A DNA stretch of 64,000 nt from the NCBI GenBank assembly GCA_905331475.1, contig CAJNYU010000497.1:503440-567439 (forward strand), written 5' to 3'. The stretch comes from Rotaria socialis (lineage: Eukaryota > Rotifera > Eurotatoria > Philodinida > Philodinidae). The notes beneath the pieces were generated by a model. That model was not told where the DNA came from, did no database searches, and was given only the letters and a program-made list of their open reading frames with translations. A program made the position numbers and the translations under genes. This document shows, one piece after another, positions 1 through 12,227 of this stretch (its first letter is position 1; each line of letters starts with the position of its first letter).

Positions 1-640
1 TTTCTCTTAATACAGACATAGCAATGCGAAAATCGACAGAATGATATCATTTTACGTGTAGCATATTTTTCGAAAATAGAAAAATAAAACTGATTATCTC
101 ATAGACAAATGGATACATTCAGTAATCCGACTGAATAGATTGAAAACAAATTTATTATTCGAAAAAATCTTATTTTCTACAAAATTTGTATATGAACATC
201 TGAGAAAATCTGTTACAATCATATTTGATAACAACTATTTTGTAGTTTCTAGCGCGGAAAAATATCGATTGATTGAAATAACTCTATCATGACACGATGT
301 AAAACAATAACTCATTTGATATAACAAAAAAGTGTTGGATCTTATTCCAAAAAGATAATGAAAGTAAATCTTATTTTAATAGAATGTTCAATTATATTCG
401 ATTTAGATTGTTTAGATTAGTTCATAGTGAAAGTTTGAAATAAAATAGTGCTGTATTAGATTTGAAAATGTTCTCTAATATAAAAAAAACGAGTATAGCA
501 TTATCAATCAATATCCTATGATATGTATGAACATTGATTAATTAAAAAACAATGTTTTGTTTTTTAGTATAAAATTACAACTACATAAAAAGGAACTGCA
601 GACAATAAAATTTAATAAAACTCTTAAAAAAATGTACCTA
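1..640. other. AT-rich sequence, no gene seen
   Basis: No open frame with plausible exons and no recognisable repeat is visible on either strand. It lies downstream of the broken glycosyltransferase fragment. Confidence 0.6.
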
Positions 641-806
641 TTTCTTCTTTTTATCTAATATGAATATAGATCAATTGTTGACAAGCATTTTGACTATTGT
701 TTGTAAGTATTTCGAACCAATTATGATATTTATGTTCAATATCATCATTTATATTTCGTTTTCCAAATATATGTATATCATGTGCATAGGAAAATCTCAT
801 ACGTCG

Positions 807-1464
807 TCAACGCTTGGTATCTGATGTTAATGTTAATATAACAGCATGAATATTTTCACCATTTAATAGAATATCATTTATAAATTGTTCAATTTTTTCT
901 TTCATACCAAAAATGAACATGAGTAAAACAAAAATTATTGTAAATGGAATTATATGTTTTAAATGGAAACCAGTAGGATTTACAATTATTATGATATATT
1001 TGAAAATATCGCCCAAATCAATGATCGGATTGTGACGATTGATTATCCCATGCAAATGAATGATAAATATAATCAAGATTATTTTTATATGCCTAATCAA
1101 AAAAGTCTTTATGAATTGGTTCTAAAAGGTAACTATCATCATCTAATCTCATAATACAAGTATAATTATTTTTGATTAATGGATGATGGAATACTGTATG
1201 CAACCAAAATTGACATATAAAAGGATAGCCTATTGAACGCTGATTGTTAGTTGGAATTTCACGATTAATTATGCCAATGGTTTGACTAGGATTTTTCATT
1301 ACTATAAATAAAACAATATTTTGAAATATTAATGCTAGTCGAAGACATGATTTTATATATTCTATAGTCGAATTTCGTATGTCAGTACCATGAGAATCAT
1401 AGAAAATAATAACTGGATATTTATGAAATGATTGAGGATAAAAATATTCTATTGAATGTAACAT
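807..1464 (-). pseudogene. Broken GT15 (KRE2/MNT1-like) mannosyltransferase remnant
   Basis: On the minus strand, 1464 down to 1096 encodes about 123 aa resembling the core of fungal alpha-1,2-mannosyltransferases (GT15). It has a YPVIIFYD strand near the start, GYPFICQFW followed by FHHPLIKN, then RLDDDSYLLEPI, which corresponds to the family's R-x-(E/D)-x-(D/S) acidic metal-site region. A TAG stop follows HKDFFD, yet the same frame continues with similar-looking sequence (AYKNNLDYIYHSFAWDN) before further stops. A second frame is then open to 807. I found no intron that removes the stops and no upstream exon with a start and signal anchor. I read it as a decayed copy, possibly of a horizontally acquired gene. 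An unrecognised short exon structure is the alternative. The family match comes from memory of motifs, so it is moderate at best. Confidence 0.45.
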
Positions 1465-2679
1465 ATTAAATGCTCGTTCGAGAATAATATCATTACATTT
1501 AATTATCTAATATTATTTTTAAACGATAACACAATGTGAATAACAGACTAGATGTCATGAAGCATGGAAAATGGATAAGGCAGCTTTCAAAAACCAAAAA
1601 AGATATACAATATAAGAATTGATGACAAATAATTTCAGTTATTTATTTTATTATTTCTTGATGATATAAAATTCTGATGAAATCAAGAAATTTGCCAAAA
1701 AAATTTACTGTTCTCTTACTGAATCAGAAATATTATTTTGGTATATTTTGTGGTATTCATGATAAACTAATAGGAATCAAGTAATCTAACAGATCAATTG
1801 TATCTCTGTTTCTGTAAAAGATACAAAAAAGCTGTTGGCGCAATCCCTGTGGGATTAAAATGGGAAACACGATGAAACTCCTTTTCTGGAATCCGTCAAT
1901 CACGGTCAGTGATGGTCTGTGAAGCTTCTCTGTTACGGCCTGTATGATGATGTATGGAGTCGCTAGAAACCATCACAGATCGTTACAGAGAAAATAAATA
2001 AATAATTAATTAATTAATTTCTTTGTAACGATCTGTGGGGGTGGGCGGGGGGATGGGTTCAAATTTCTACCCTATATACTTCAACACTCCTTTCAGATCG
2101 CGTTTCACAAAATCTAGGTTGAAGGAAGAAAAAACCAGAAAAAATTCCATAATTGATGATTTTAATGTGTTAGTGATTCTAGAAACATAGATACTGATAG
2201 CCTAGTCTACAATTTTCTTTTAGTCACAATATCACGATGGATATACATCGAAGGAGTAACACTCTTAAAATTTTATTTCTATTGCCATTTCACTACTACT
2301 TTTAAAAACAAAAACTGTAAAAAAAGAATGGCTATTACTACTATTTTGTACATGTGATCTGCAAACAACGTACAGTGTTGATCCTATTTTAAGATAAGAA
2401 AGTAGTTTTCTGTGCTTTTATTAGTCTTCTTAATTAGCGAATAGTTCCTAAGTAAACGTATTGGATCTTCACGTGTTAAAGTAACAATAGTTGCTCGAAG
2501 TGAGCGATTTTGATGATCACTTTTTAAACTCTGCTCAGATTTAAATCATAATAATAAATGATAAATATACAAATAGGAAATTTAAAAAAATGTCCCCACG
2601 TTTCTCGTTTCGTTCTTTAGCATAAAGAGACAACAAAAAAGATGAAATTTGATGGTTTCTCTTTCTTTCTTCAAATTGT
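1465..2679. other. Intergenic, with one strong hairpin
   Basis: No coding potential is seen. The only structure noted is the inverted repeat at 1974-2037 and the G-rich run just after it (about 2037-2053). Confidence 0.55.
1974..2037. repeat. Inverted repeat / hairpin
   Basis: CACAGATCGTTAC at 1974-1986 is the exact reverse complement of 2025-2037. Pairing continues imperfectly inward (GAGAAA with TTTCTT) around a TAAT-rich loop. A third related motif (GATGGTCTGTG...TCTGTTACGG) lies at about 1911-1940. It could be the end of a small mobile element. Confidence 0.7.
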
Positions 2680-5419
2680 TTAAAAAAGAACACAATTATT
2701 AGTTGATTCAATAGGCCGAACAAATATATTCGAGTAGTCATTTTGTTTATGGCTATCAACAACAAAGTAAATATGACGATTATTTAAATAATTTTCTTGT
2801 TGATTAGCGACAATGTTTATTTCAAGTTGATCGGAATGTATAATCAAACGATTATTATTTGTTATAATTGCATTGTGTAGTAATGGAACAATAAAAATAT
2901 GATGATTTACAAGACATATCTCACCAATAAGTATATTACATAATTTAACTATACCATATTCAGATGAATAATCTAGATGATGAACGTATTTTGTCCACAT
3001 AAGTCCATCTAATAGATATTTCATAGCAGGAGCATAGTAGGAAAGAGTCGCAGTTTTTATTGAGTTACTTTCGTTTGGTAAAATAACTAAAATGGGTGAT
3101 ATATGTATAAGAACTATTCTAGCGAAAAAGAAAGGCTACATACGAAATTTTGATCCTTTTTGATGAATTTGTTTAGCAAAAAGACTAAAATGATGATAAG
3201 ATTGAATAATTGATTCTGTAAAGAAAGATTCGATTTGTGCACTATCATGCGGCTCTGGTTTAATTGTTGAGGAATTTAAACCATGTTTTAGTAATGTATG
3301 TAATATTTTTCCATTATAAGAACGTTTCCATACATCTGGATCTTCTCCTCCAAGGTCACAAAGTATAGCTGTTAAAAGTTGTATTGAAGCGAGTTCATAA
3401 ACACGTCCTTTTGATGGATTATTACATTCAGTTAATAAACGTCGAATAAAGACTTGGTAATATTCAATACTTGATTTTAAATTTAAATTCATTGCAAATG
3501 TTCCATGCTTAAGAAAAAAAGACGATCAGGAACAGAAATGAATCTTTCCTCTGATCAAAGATTTATTTGATTATCTTACTAACGAAACACTCAGCATCAG
3601 ATAACGAAGAAGACCATCATTATAACTACAATACCAATTATTATCGTACCATTCTTTTGCGTATTCAGTTTTTAATGTTGTTAAACGAGCAAGAGCATCA
3701 TTTAAGTGTACTTGATTATCATTAAAATTAAGACTAACAAATAGACAACATATGTAATAGATTTTATTTCAAGTTTTTTTTCTTGATGGTATCAACTACC
3801 AAAATTCGGAAAAAGCATTTCGTAGAGCTGACAGTTGTTTTCTATTAAATAAATATTACTAGACTCAGAGATGTTCACAAAACTACTTTGGTTCGCATGT
3901 ACAGAAAAGTAAGTTACTACGAATCAATTGTCTAGTTTCTGTTCGATGGTTTTAGAACGAGATTATATTCAATGGAGTGCATAGTTCTTTATTAAAACAC
4001 CATATTCTTTACTTTCATAAGATCTACAGAAAATCCTACAGTATCTTACGTGACAACAATATTATTTTTTTTATTAAAAAAATGAGCGAATTCTTTAGCA
4101 TTCAGTAATTTGAATGGAATATTAAAAGTCTGCTTTTGAAGGTCAAGATTTTTTCATGATTCCACTCGAGTTGTTTCGTTTAAATGTTTTATTAAGATTG
4201 TTACTGGCTATCACTATTAAGAGGAAAATTTTGAATTAAAGCTGTTCTGAAAATTTACTCATTAAATTAGTGCAATCAATAAATTATTTAGTCCTAATAA
4301 TGCAAAGTATTTAATAGTATTTTAAATTTTGCATCGTGTTCAAAGTGATCAATCGAAAAAAAAATTGATTCTGTGGTGTATAAAATTAACAAACTGCTAA
4401 ATGGATCGAAAAAGTTCGACTTGGATATACAACCGACAAGAAACTGCTCCATTAACCTATATCGAAAAACACATATGTAGTTTTTGTATGAAGATTTGTA
4501 TCAACAAAACTTCGAATTAAAATGTTTGATAAAACAAATGATTTTTTCGCTCGTTTCTAACACGAAGAAAATCTATTACTGAAAGACTTAGAATTTTAAA
4601 GTGCATTCTAGCTAAAATTTTACATAGCACAACATAAAGAATTGGATAATTCAATATGAAGTCGTTGAACATCTGTTGGTGGTAAATAATTAGCATATTT
4701 ATCAGCTTGATTTGCTCCTTGAATAAATGATGAAAACTTATGACGAAAATCAAGTTTTTCCATATGTATATGATATTCTTTATGTTTAGCTGCGAGCCAC
4801 TCACGAATAAGTAATGCTGTAGCATAACTCTAAAAGACTGAATCAGTTAGTCATCATTCATAACTCTACTTTATGTTTTACTACATACAAATTGTCCAAG
4901 ACAAATATTATCTTTGAAAAATTCAAAATCATCCTCATAATGTCGCTCTTTTAATTGGTAGTCAGGTATCCAATCTTGATGCCAAACAAATTTTCTTTGT
5001 AAAAAATTTTCATTTGAATGATATTGAATAAAAATACGCGAATGAAAATCATTTTTTATTATTTGAGATAAATTTGGATCTATTTGTAAATCAATTGTTT
5101 TAGGATATTTATATATTTCTCCAACATCTTTATTGATATAATAGAATTCTTTATCTGTTGATTCCAAATCAAACAATAAACAATAATCGTTTAGATGAAA
5201 ATCTGGCCAAATATAATGAACGTCTTTCCATATCAACCATACTAGTCGAGCAATACGTATAGCATAATCATCTTTTGTTATAGAAGAATTTTTCCATATA
5301 TGCACTGGAACTATTGGTTTAAGGATATCAAGTTCAGCTTCGATTGGAACATTTGGATGTTGTTTTAATTTATTACGAAGTTCATGGATAAAACTAGATG
5401 AAACTGCTTGTAAATTCAT
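2680..5419 (-). CDS. Unrecognised 548-aa protein, five exons
   Basis: I do not recognise this protein. Exons (minus strand): 5419-4889, 4829-4624, 3733-3580, 3507-3140 and 3067-2680, total 1647 bp, in phase throughout. The first intron is 59 bp with GTATGT/TTTTAG ends. The second is about 890 bp and removes what would otherwise be a stop right after CCAM. The protein starts MNLQAVSSSF. It is rich in aromatic and charged residues, with no signal peptide, membrane segment or coiled coil that I can see. It includes a Trp-rich stretch (VWLIWKDVHYIWPDFH) at about residues 69-84. It ends in NNCVLF, which is not a proper CAAX box. No catalytic motif is evident. The third and fifth exon boundaries are less certain (donor GTAGCC for the last intron). 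Confidence 0.6.
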
Positions 5420-6991
5420 GAAAATTTTATGAATAAATATTTTTCTTTTTAGTTAAGCGCTCAAATTCTACATTTGCTTCATTAACTTTAGACTTGAGCA
5501 AAATCTTATAACTAGGAAAAATTCGATGAAGAAATTGACGATTGCTAATATTTATAGAGTGCTTGATTGTAATAAAAATATATCAATGTTAGATTTAGTA
5601 GAAATGCCATATCTAATCAAATGCTAGCTCGATTCTATATTTTCAAACCATGAACTAATGAAACGATATAAAATAGTACTGTTTAATCCCCTGATTAGAA
5701 TTGTTAAGCACCTGAAAACTTGAAAAAAAAACTCAAAGTCAAATAGTGCATCTTGAAAAGGATTTGCTTTCCTTATAAGTATTTTATTTTTAAATGCATA
5801 CTTTCTTCTATACTAATCAGATTTGAAGGCCACTTTTTAACTTCTCTAGTGTTGAAATCACCTTCGTACTTGAATCATTGATGTTTCAAGGTTTTGTTTT
5901 GTTTTTTGTGTACTCAAAAAAAAAAGTGAGTGCACTATAGAATCGGTCAGTGTGTCCGGTCGTCCGGCCGTTTACACGATAACTCCTGAAAGGCTGATCC
6001 GATTATCATGAAATTTTGTACATAGCATTATCTCATCAATATCTCAGTCGAGTTCGAAGATGAAAGCAATCTGTCAAGAAATGGCTGAGTTATCGAAAAA
6101 ATTGTCATTGTTGACCAAACCATCCCTGAGGGGGGAGGGGGGGGCACAGGGATTTTTTGAAAAAAAAAGTTTTTTTCTCAGAATTATTCACAACATATAT
6201 AAATCGACTCAGTTTTTAACGCTGATTCCGAATATGATACTAGTTTTGAACTAAATCGTAGCTTTCTAACAAAACATCGCCTGAAAACGGTCTCAAAATG
6301 CACAAAAACTGCATCCAGAAACAAAAGTGCGTAGTTTCTCATGGTAATTTTGGTGTTCAGACATTCTAGAATGACTCATATATCCCATGTACCTTTTGCA
6401 GTACATATAGCTCTCGGATGAAATCCGAAGTTTCCACATTTATTTCTTCATGATATTATTTTCAGATATTTCCACTTACGTTATAGATGATAGTGTAATC
6501 CTATTCAACGGTTATTCTATCGAGTTTGTTAAAAAATTTAATTCAATTTAGTTATTATAATACACGACTAATAAAATTGTTTGTGCTGATACCGATGAAT
6601 AAATAAGAATGATATAGATTGAAGTTTATTCCTCTAATTATATTAGAAATAATTCTATATATCGTTCTCATCAAGCCCATAAGTTTCCTATTGAACAGCT
6701 CATATAACCAGAAAATATCTACATCATATTATTACTTGCAGATAATCAATGGCTAATGATAGATAAGATCAAGCATAATTATTTATAGCTAATCTATATG
6801 GAACATGCTTTTACATAAATTATGGAAATATTTCGTATTTTATTTTATGTTTAACTTGTAGAATCCACTCTTATAACAAGTGTTGACTTCTACTACTAAA
6901 GAAAAAGAAAACAAATATCGCAGCGAAGATTATCACAAAAAAATGAGAGAGAGAGAGAGAGTAGAGAAATAAATGCCGCATTTATATTTGA
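5420..6991. other. Intergenic with dispersed repeat copy A
   Basis: Apart from the repeat element at 5908-6444 and a short (GA)n tract at about 6949-6962, nothing coding is seen. A 64-aa open frame inside the repeat is not conserved in the second copy and is not called. Confidence 0.6.
5908..6444 (+). mobile_element. Dispersed hairpin-ended repeat, copy A
   Basis: This stretch matches 27315-27640 in inverted orientation. Shared blocks include the CCGGCCGTT-ACACGATAACTC region near one end, ATCTCAGTCGAGTTCGAAGA and ATGGCTGAGTTATCGAAAAA in the middle, and GCAGTACA...GTTTCC-CATTTATT at the other end. One end carries a hairpin GTGTACTCA / TGAGTGCAC (5908-5916 and 5927-5935). The other carries TCGGA-TGAAA-TCCGA (about 6416-6427). 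The copy is roughly 540 bp and has no transposase-like reading frame, so it is presumably non-autonomous. Confidence 0.75.
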
Positions 6992-9900
6992 TCATTTTGT
7001 TGGACAAGTCTGTGAAAATATCGATGATATTAATGGATGTTTATCAATCTAATTAGAATATTTGAAAATATATTTGATTGCAAAAATATAACTAAGATCT
7101 CTTACTTCCTGATGTATTGATTTAGTATTTGTTGTTAAACATGCTGTTGATTGTTCATAATTACGTAGACGTACATTATCATCTTGCAAATCGCTAATAC
7201 GACCTTGTAAATGACGAATAAGGGTATCCTGCCTGCCAACACCATTGGTATTCACTGACTCAGGTTCGAATTTGAGCTTCGAAAAGAAAAAGAAAAAGTC
7301 AATAGTTTTGAGCCAAGAGAAGTTTAGATTAAAAACCGTTTTAGGTGTTTCGAAAGGATATAACGTTGATCGATCATCATGAGATTTTAAACCGTTTAAT
7401 GTTAACCGTTGTTTAGTCAAACTAAATAAATTTCATAGATAAATAAAACAAACAGAAAAATAACTATTAAATGAACGAACCGATTGAGTTCAGAGGCAAT
7501 GTGATCTTCAAGCTTTTGCACAAGATTATTGATAGTATCATTTTGTTCTGATGATAAATTGAAAGGATGATGCAAATTATTCTGAGAATGATAGTGATCA
7601 TGATCATAGGGTTGTGACAAACGATCAGCATCATGGAAATAATCTCCATTTTCTTTTTGATCTTTTGAAAATGAATTTTTTATAACTTGCTGATAGGGTT
7701 TTCGATTATTCGTAATATCATCATCAAATTTTCGATTTGAATAATCAGTTATCTAAAACAAATACACAGCATAAAAGACTAACGTTATTTTATTCCATAA
7801 AATGATTTACTCGATCAGTTAATACTTTCGATTTATTTAAAAGCTTTCCTTTTGCTTCAGTTTGCACTTTTTGTGCAAGAATATAATTTTGAATATCGTT
7901 GACAGTATCTTGAAGTAATTTCTATTAGATGGAAAACAAACGAAAAGCTTTTCTCTTGTTCATTTTTCATATTCATAACATACAAGTGTATTTTGAGTTG
8001 GTAATCGTTCAACAATTGACTTTTGATCATATTTGAATGATGTAATATGTCTGAAGAAATCAATGGAGAAAAAATTGTAAATTTTCATATTAAAGCATTT
8101 ATTTTACTGAATTTTTGTGTAGGCTTTAGATGGACTATCCATTGACATGAGTAATTTTTTAATGCAATCGTTTATTGTATGAACACAAGCTTTTTCTGAG
8201 ACTTCTAAATTTAAAAATAATTCATGTTGACGTAAACCAGCATCAGCATTTTCATTCGAAGCATGATCTAATGCATTTTCTAATTCACGAACACGATCTT
8301 GAATACGAGCACATTCAGCATCTTTCTCCTAAATTAAGTTCATCAGTTAACATTGTAATATAGAAAAGTGTAGAACTTTCATAATTATTTGTAAGCAAGA
8401 AGCACATTATCTTTGATAGTCGTATGAATTCTTTTTTTTTTTATGGAGGATTCCAATGTATATTTTAAAAAAATGTTGTGCAGATGTCGATTCTCAAAGA
8501 ATGTTTAATTAGAATATACATCGGCAGCTAATAGACTAGAAATACCTTCAATTCAGAAGAATTTCGAGAAGGAATGACTCATATATTGAGAAACTAGGGA
8601 GAAGATTTTTGTTACAGTCAACTCAAATTATAGTTGTTAAAACTTTCTTTTTTAGATATTGGCGTAAATAAAAACACCGATTAAACACTGAAACTTATAT
8701 AGAGAAAAACTAAAACTTTTCAAAATTTCAAAATCATCTCTCATAGAGCATCTTCTGCTTAGAGCAACAGTTTGAATTGTATTAGATTAGTAGAACTTTC
8801 ATAGATACACAATCATACAAATGCATTCTTTATCTTTGATAAGTAAAGTATGCATGATAATAATGACTTTATTGAAAAATATATCATTGTTTTCTTAACT
8901 ATAATTACTAAACTATTTCGACTAAGACAAAAAATGTAGTATCTTACAAACTAATGATGTCATATTCTGTTAAATACAATTAGTATAGAACTATTTTCAA
9001 TGTTAGATATTTTTTCGATTCAAAAAAATAAGTCCATGTGACATAGCATAAGTTACATGTTTGTTCAAGTGCCGATATCAATAGATATTATTTTATTGTC
9101 AAAATACAAATTCACTGCATTAATTCAATCCTTAGTTGCAGAACTTATTTCTTTAGAATTGATAGACTTATTTACGAAGAATTTTTATAGATAGTAGGGC
9201 AGTGTTTTGGTTATTATATTTGATTTCAACAGTTGTCTGAATAGTTTCACTTTACAATCATATGAAAACAAATAATTCTTTCAAAATGCTTTCTAATTAA
9301 TGATAATAATTTATATTGACGCTAATAATCAACTATACGGATCATTGCATTTCGTTAAATTTCTGATGTATGTTTAAATTTGATAAAAATATAGACATCG
9401 ATGATAACTGTCACATGTTTAATTTGAAGTATAGAATAATAAATAACTATTCGCGAGAGAATGCTTAATAATCTAGTGAGAGTATCACGCTTCAATTCTT
9501 TTTTTCATTTATTGATTCGACAGTACTTAAGACTGTAAACCATAAAAATATACCAATCTCGAAACGAACCATTCTATGTCATCTATTCAATCTCTAGTGC
9601 TTTTGTTTGTCGTACATAGAAGAATACGCATATCATTTTTCATATGACAAATGTTCATTATTTATATAAAGAATGAAAACTCATGTGTAAAATAATATTG
9701 ACCAAATCGAAAGTAAAATCTATTAATTCTTCAAATAACATACGATGAAGAAAAGAAAGCGAAAAAGAAAAAGAATTGTTAAATACTGCATCAATGCTAC
9801 GATTACTTTCAGTATTCAAAAGTCGACAAGATCTAAAGAAACTCTTTCTTTTTTACTGTTACGTACCAATTGAAATTGATTACGTAGTCGAGTAACTTCA

Positions 9901-11081
9901 TCTTGAAATTCTTTTCGACATTGTTCTTTTATACCATAGACAGCATTGATACGTTCACGACCACTGTCTTTAAGCATCAGTTGAGCTTCATTCGATATCT
10001 ACAATGAAAAGTATATTGACATGGAGAAAAAAAAAAGAATCGAGATCATTAAACAAGAAATAAATAGAACTTAAAAGAAGAAGAAAATTAGAAATTTTGT
10101 TCTCAATTCAAGTATTTGTATTCGTTGAGTAATTAATTTGACAAGATAGAAACTGAATTAATAATTTAAAAATTCTTGTGTAAGGAAAAAACCAAAAAAC
10201 ATGAAAGAATTCTCAATGACAAACCTTTTGAGTATCCTGTAATTTTTTCTCCAAACGTTGACAATGTTCTTGTTCAAATTTTAGTTGATCCTGTAAGTCT
10301 TTAAGTAAACGAGTTTTTTCTTCTTCAAATTTCGTTCGTTCACCGGCTATTAAAAGATCTCTATGATCATTCCATACTTTTTTTTCACGCTCTATTCGTT
10401 CTTCCATCTATATATATAAGTTATGGAAAAAGAAAAACATTGGCTTCTCTTTATTGTTTTATTAGCAATTAAAAATAACAAACCTGTGATAGAGAATTTT
10501 TATTAGTGGATGTAAGTGCAATAACTTCATTATCTTTTGCAAAAATGAATGCTTTCAATTTGGCTATTTCTCGATCTTTAATCTATAAATCAATGCAACG
10601 ATAAATGTCAGATTTTTTATGAAATAAAAACATCTAGATAAATCTTACTAGTAATTTACTAGTGACGCTACCACTGGAACGCTGTGAAATACTGCGGATA
10701 GTCTTTGAATAAAAATAAATCAGTACGAGTTCGTAATAAATTTTAAATTAAAACAAAATATTTAACTGATTTCTCAGCTGAAATACATGTTGAACGTGAT
10801 TGATCATTTTGTTGATTACAATGATGGATTTCATTCCTAAATAATAATTATCATTAGTATGGCTTTTAAATTTCTTATTTAAAAAGAAATAACTCAGATT
10901 ATGGATAAATTCTCATTAGCAAAAACAAAATTAATCATATGATCTACCTGAGTCTATCAATTGTATCATTTTTTTGTTTAAGTTCATTTTCTAATATTTG
11001 ACATCTCTCTTCAACTGTTTGCTGTACATGTTGTTGTTGAGAACGAGGATGAGGATGATGGCTAGAACGTCGATCATTCAT
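6992..11081 (-). CDS. Coiled-coil protein, 551 aa, 13 exons
   Basis: Exons on the minus strand: 11081-10948, 10836-10767, 10702-10649, 10582-10484, 10407-10225, 9998-9867, 8328-8108, 8050-7984, 7921-7811, 7752-7481, 7421-7337, 7276-7106 and 7048-6992. They total 1656 bp in consistent phase. The N terminus (MNDRRSSHHPHP) is low complexity. It is followed by long Glu/Lys/Leu/Gln-rich heptad sequence over about residues 20-300, for example KDREIAKLKAFIF, MEERIEREKKVWNDHR and EEEKTRLLKDLQDQL. A polar His/Asn-rich linker (YDHDHYHSQNNLHH) and a further short coiled segment (HLQGRISDLQDDNVRLRN) follow. No enzyme motif is seen. The composition suits a centrosomal or ciliary scaffold, but I cannot name a family. 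The 1.5-kb intron between 8329 and 9866 holds no other gene. The last, 57-bp exon is the least certain. Confidence 0.75.
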
Positions 11082-11946
11082 ATTTCGTTATTCTATTGTA
11101 TATTTGTATTCTCTTCAGTTCATTTCCTTACAATCAATATGTAAGAATGAAAGAAGCATTTTATGTATCAATAAAGAATAGAAAGTATGACTGAAGTGAA
11201 GCTATACACACAATGAACAAAGAAGAATCGATATGATGATGATGGTGATGGTAATCAAATATTTGAAAACGTGCTGTTGTTGAAATAAATTTCTCTTGAT
11301 TCTTTTTACAGAATACAACTGCAAATTTATCGGCATGTATATCCTTTCTCTCTCTCTCTCTCTTCTCACTTCTCTCTATACATCTCTTCTTTTCTTGGCG
11401 ACCAGACTTTCTCTTATTCTTTTCATTCTTCGTTTTTCATTCATTTACTTCTTTTTGTACTTTTTTTAGAGTGCTACTATGCTTTCATTTTTCAATAGGC
11501 TTGCTTTATGCTCAAAAAGAAAAAAAGAAAAAAAGAAAAAAGAAAGAAAGGAAGTTCCACTCTCCGATGTTGTAAAATAATAGTATTCCATAATCAAATA
11601 AGGTCAGATACTCATCTCTTACATCATGTTCAATGCAATTACTATAGAGAAAAAAAAACAAACCAGTGAACAATGTAATGAGCATGACAACTATATATGG
11701 AGTCAAGTTTGTTGAATTCAGAGGACACATAAAAACGAAGAAAGAAAAGCCAAAATATGTAAAGACGAAACATAATCTAAGTGCATACTTGTCGTGTTTT
11801 AATCAAAAGATGTTAGCTAGATCGTTTTATCTCTGCAAGCTTGCAATGAAAGTAATGAAAGAACAACAAGCAACTTTCGTCATTGGATATCCTACTACTA
11901 TGATAAATAGATATTGATTGTCTCTTTTTCTACATTATTATTGCTG

Positions 11947-11980
<34 letters not shown>

Positions 11981-12227
11981 GATTCGTATTATGAGTTTCT
12001 GCTGTTTTGTTTCATTTTCCAGAACACATACACGTAATTAAAGTGAGAAAGAAATGAGAAAGCAAAAAATGAAGGCAAATGAAAAACAACAAACGATACA
12101 AACATTATTATCGGACGCATATATATGAAAAATCTACACATTCAAACAGTGGAATTCATCACCGTCGGATGAGACTGCGAGCGAGAAAGTAAACAAAATA
12201 GTAAATCACGAAAGAAAAAGAAGAAAC
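11082..12227. other. Intergenic, simple repeats
   Basis: It contains a TCTC-rich tract (about 11347-11385), a purine tract (about 11515-11550) and an ATT trinucleotide run at about 11945-11982. Two short open frames of 72 and 83 aa on opposite strands have no recognisable content and are not called. Confidence 0.6.

Noticed and set aside
6060-6254. 64-aa open frame inside the dispersed repeat copy A
   Set aside because: Not preserved in copy B, so unlikely to be a real product.
11512-11917. 72-aa minus and 83-aa plus open frames, the first with hydrophobic content
   Set aside because: No signature, overlap each other, intergenic, partly a purine/pyrimidine tract.
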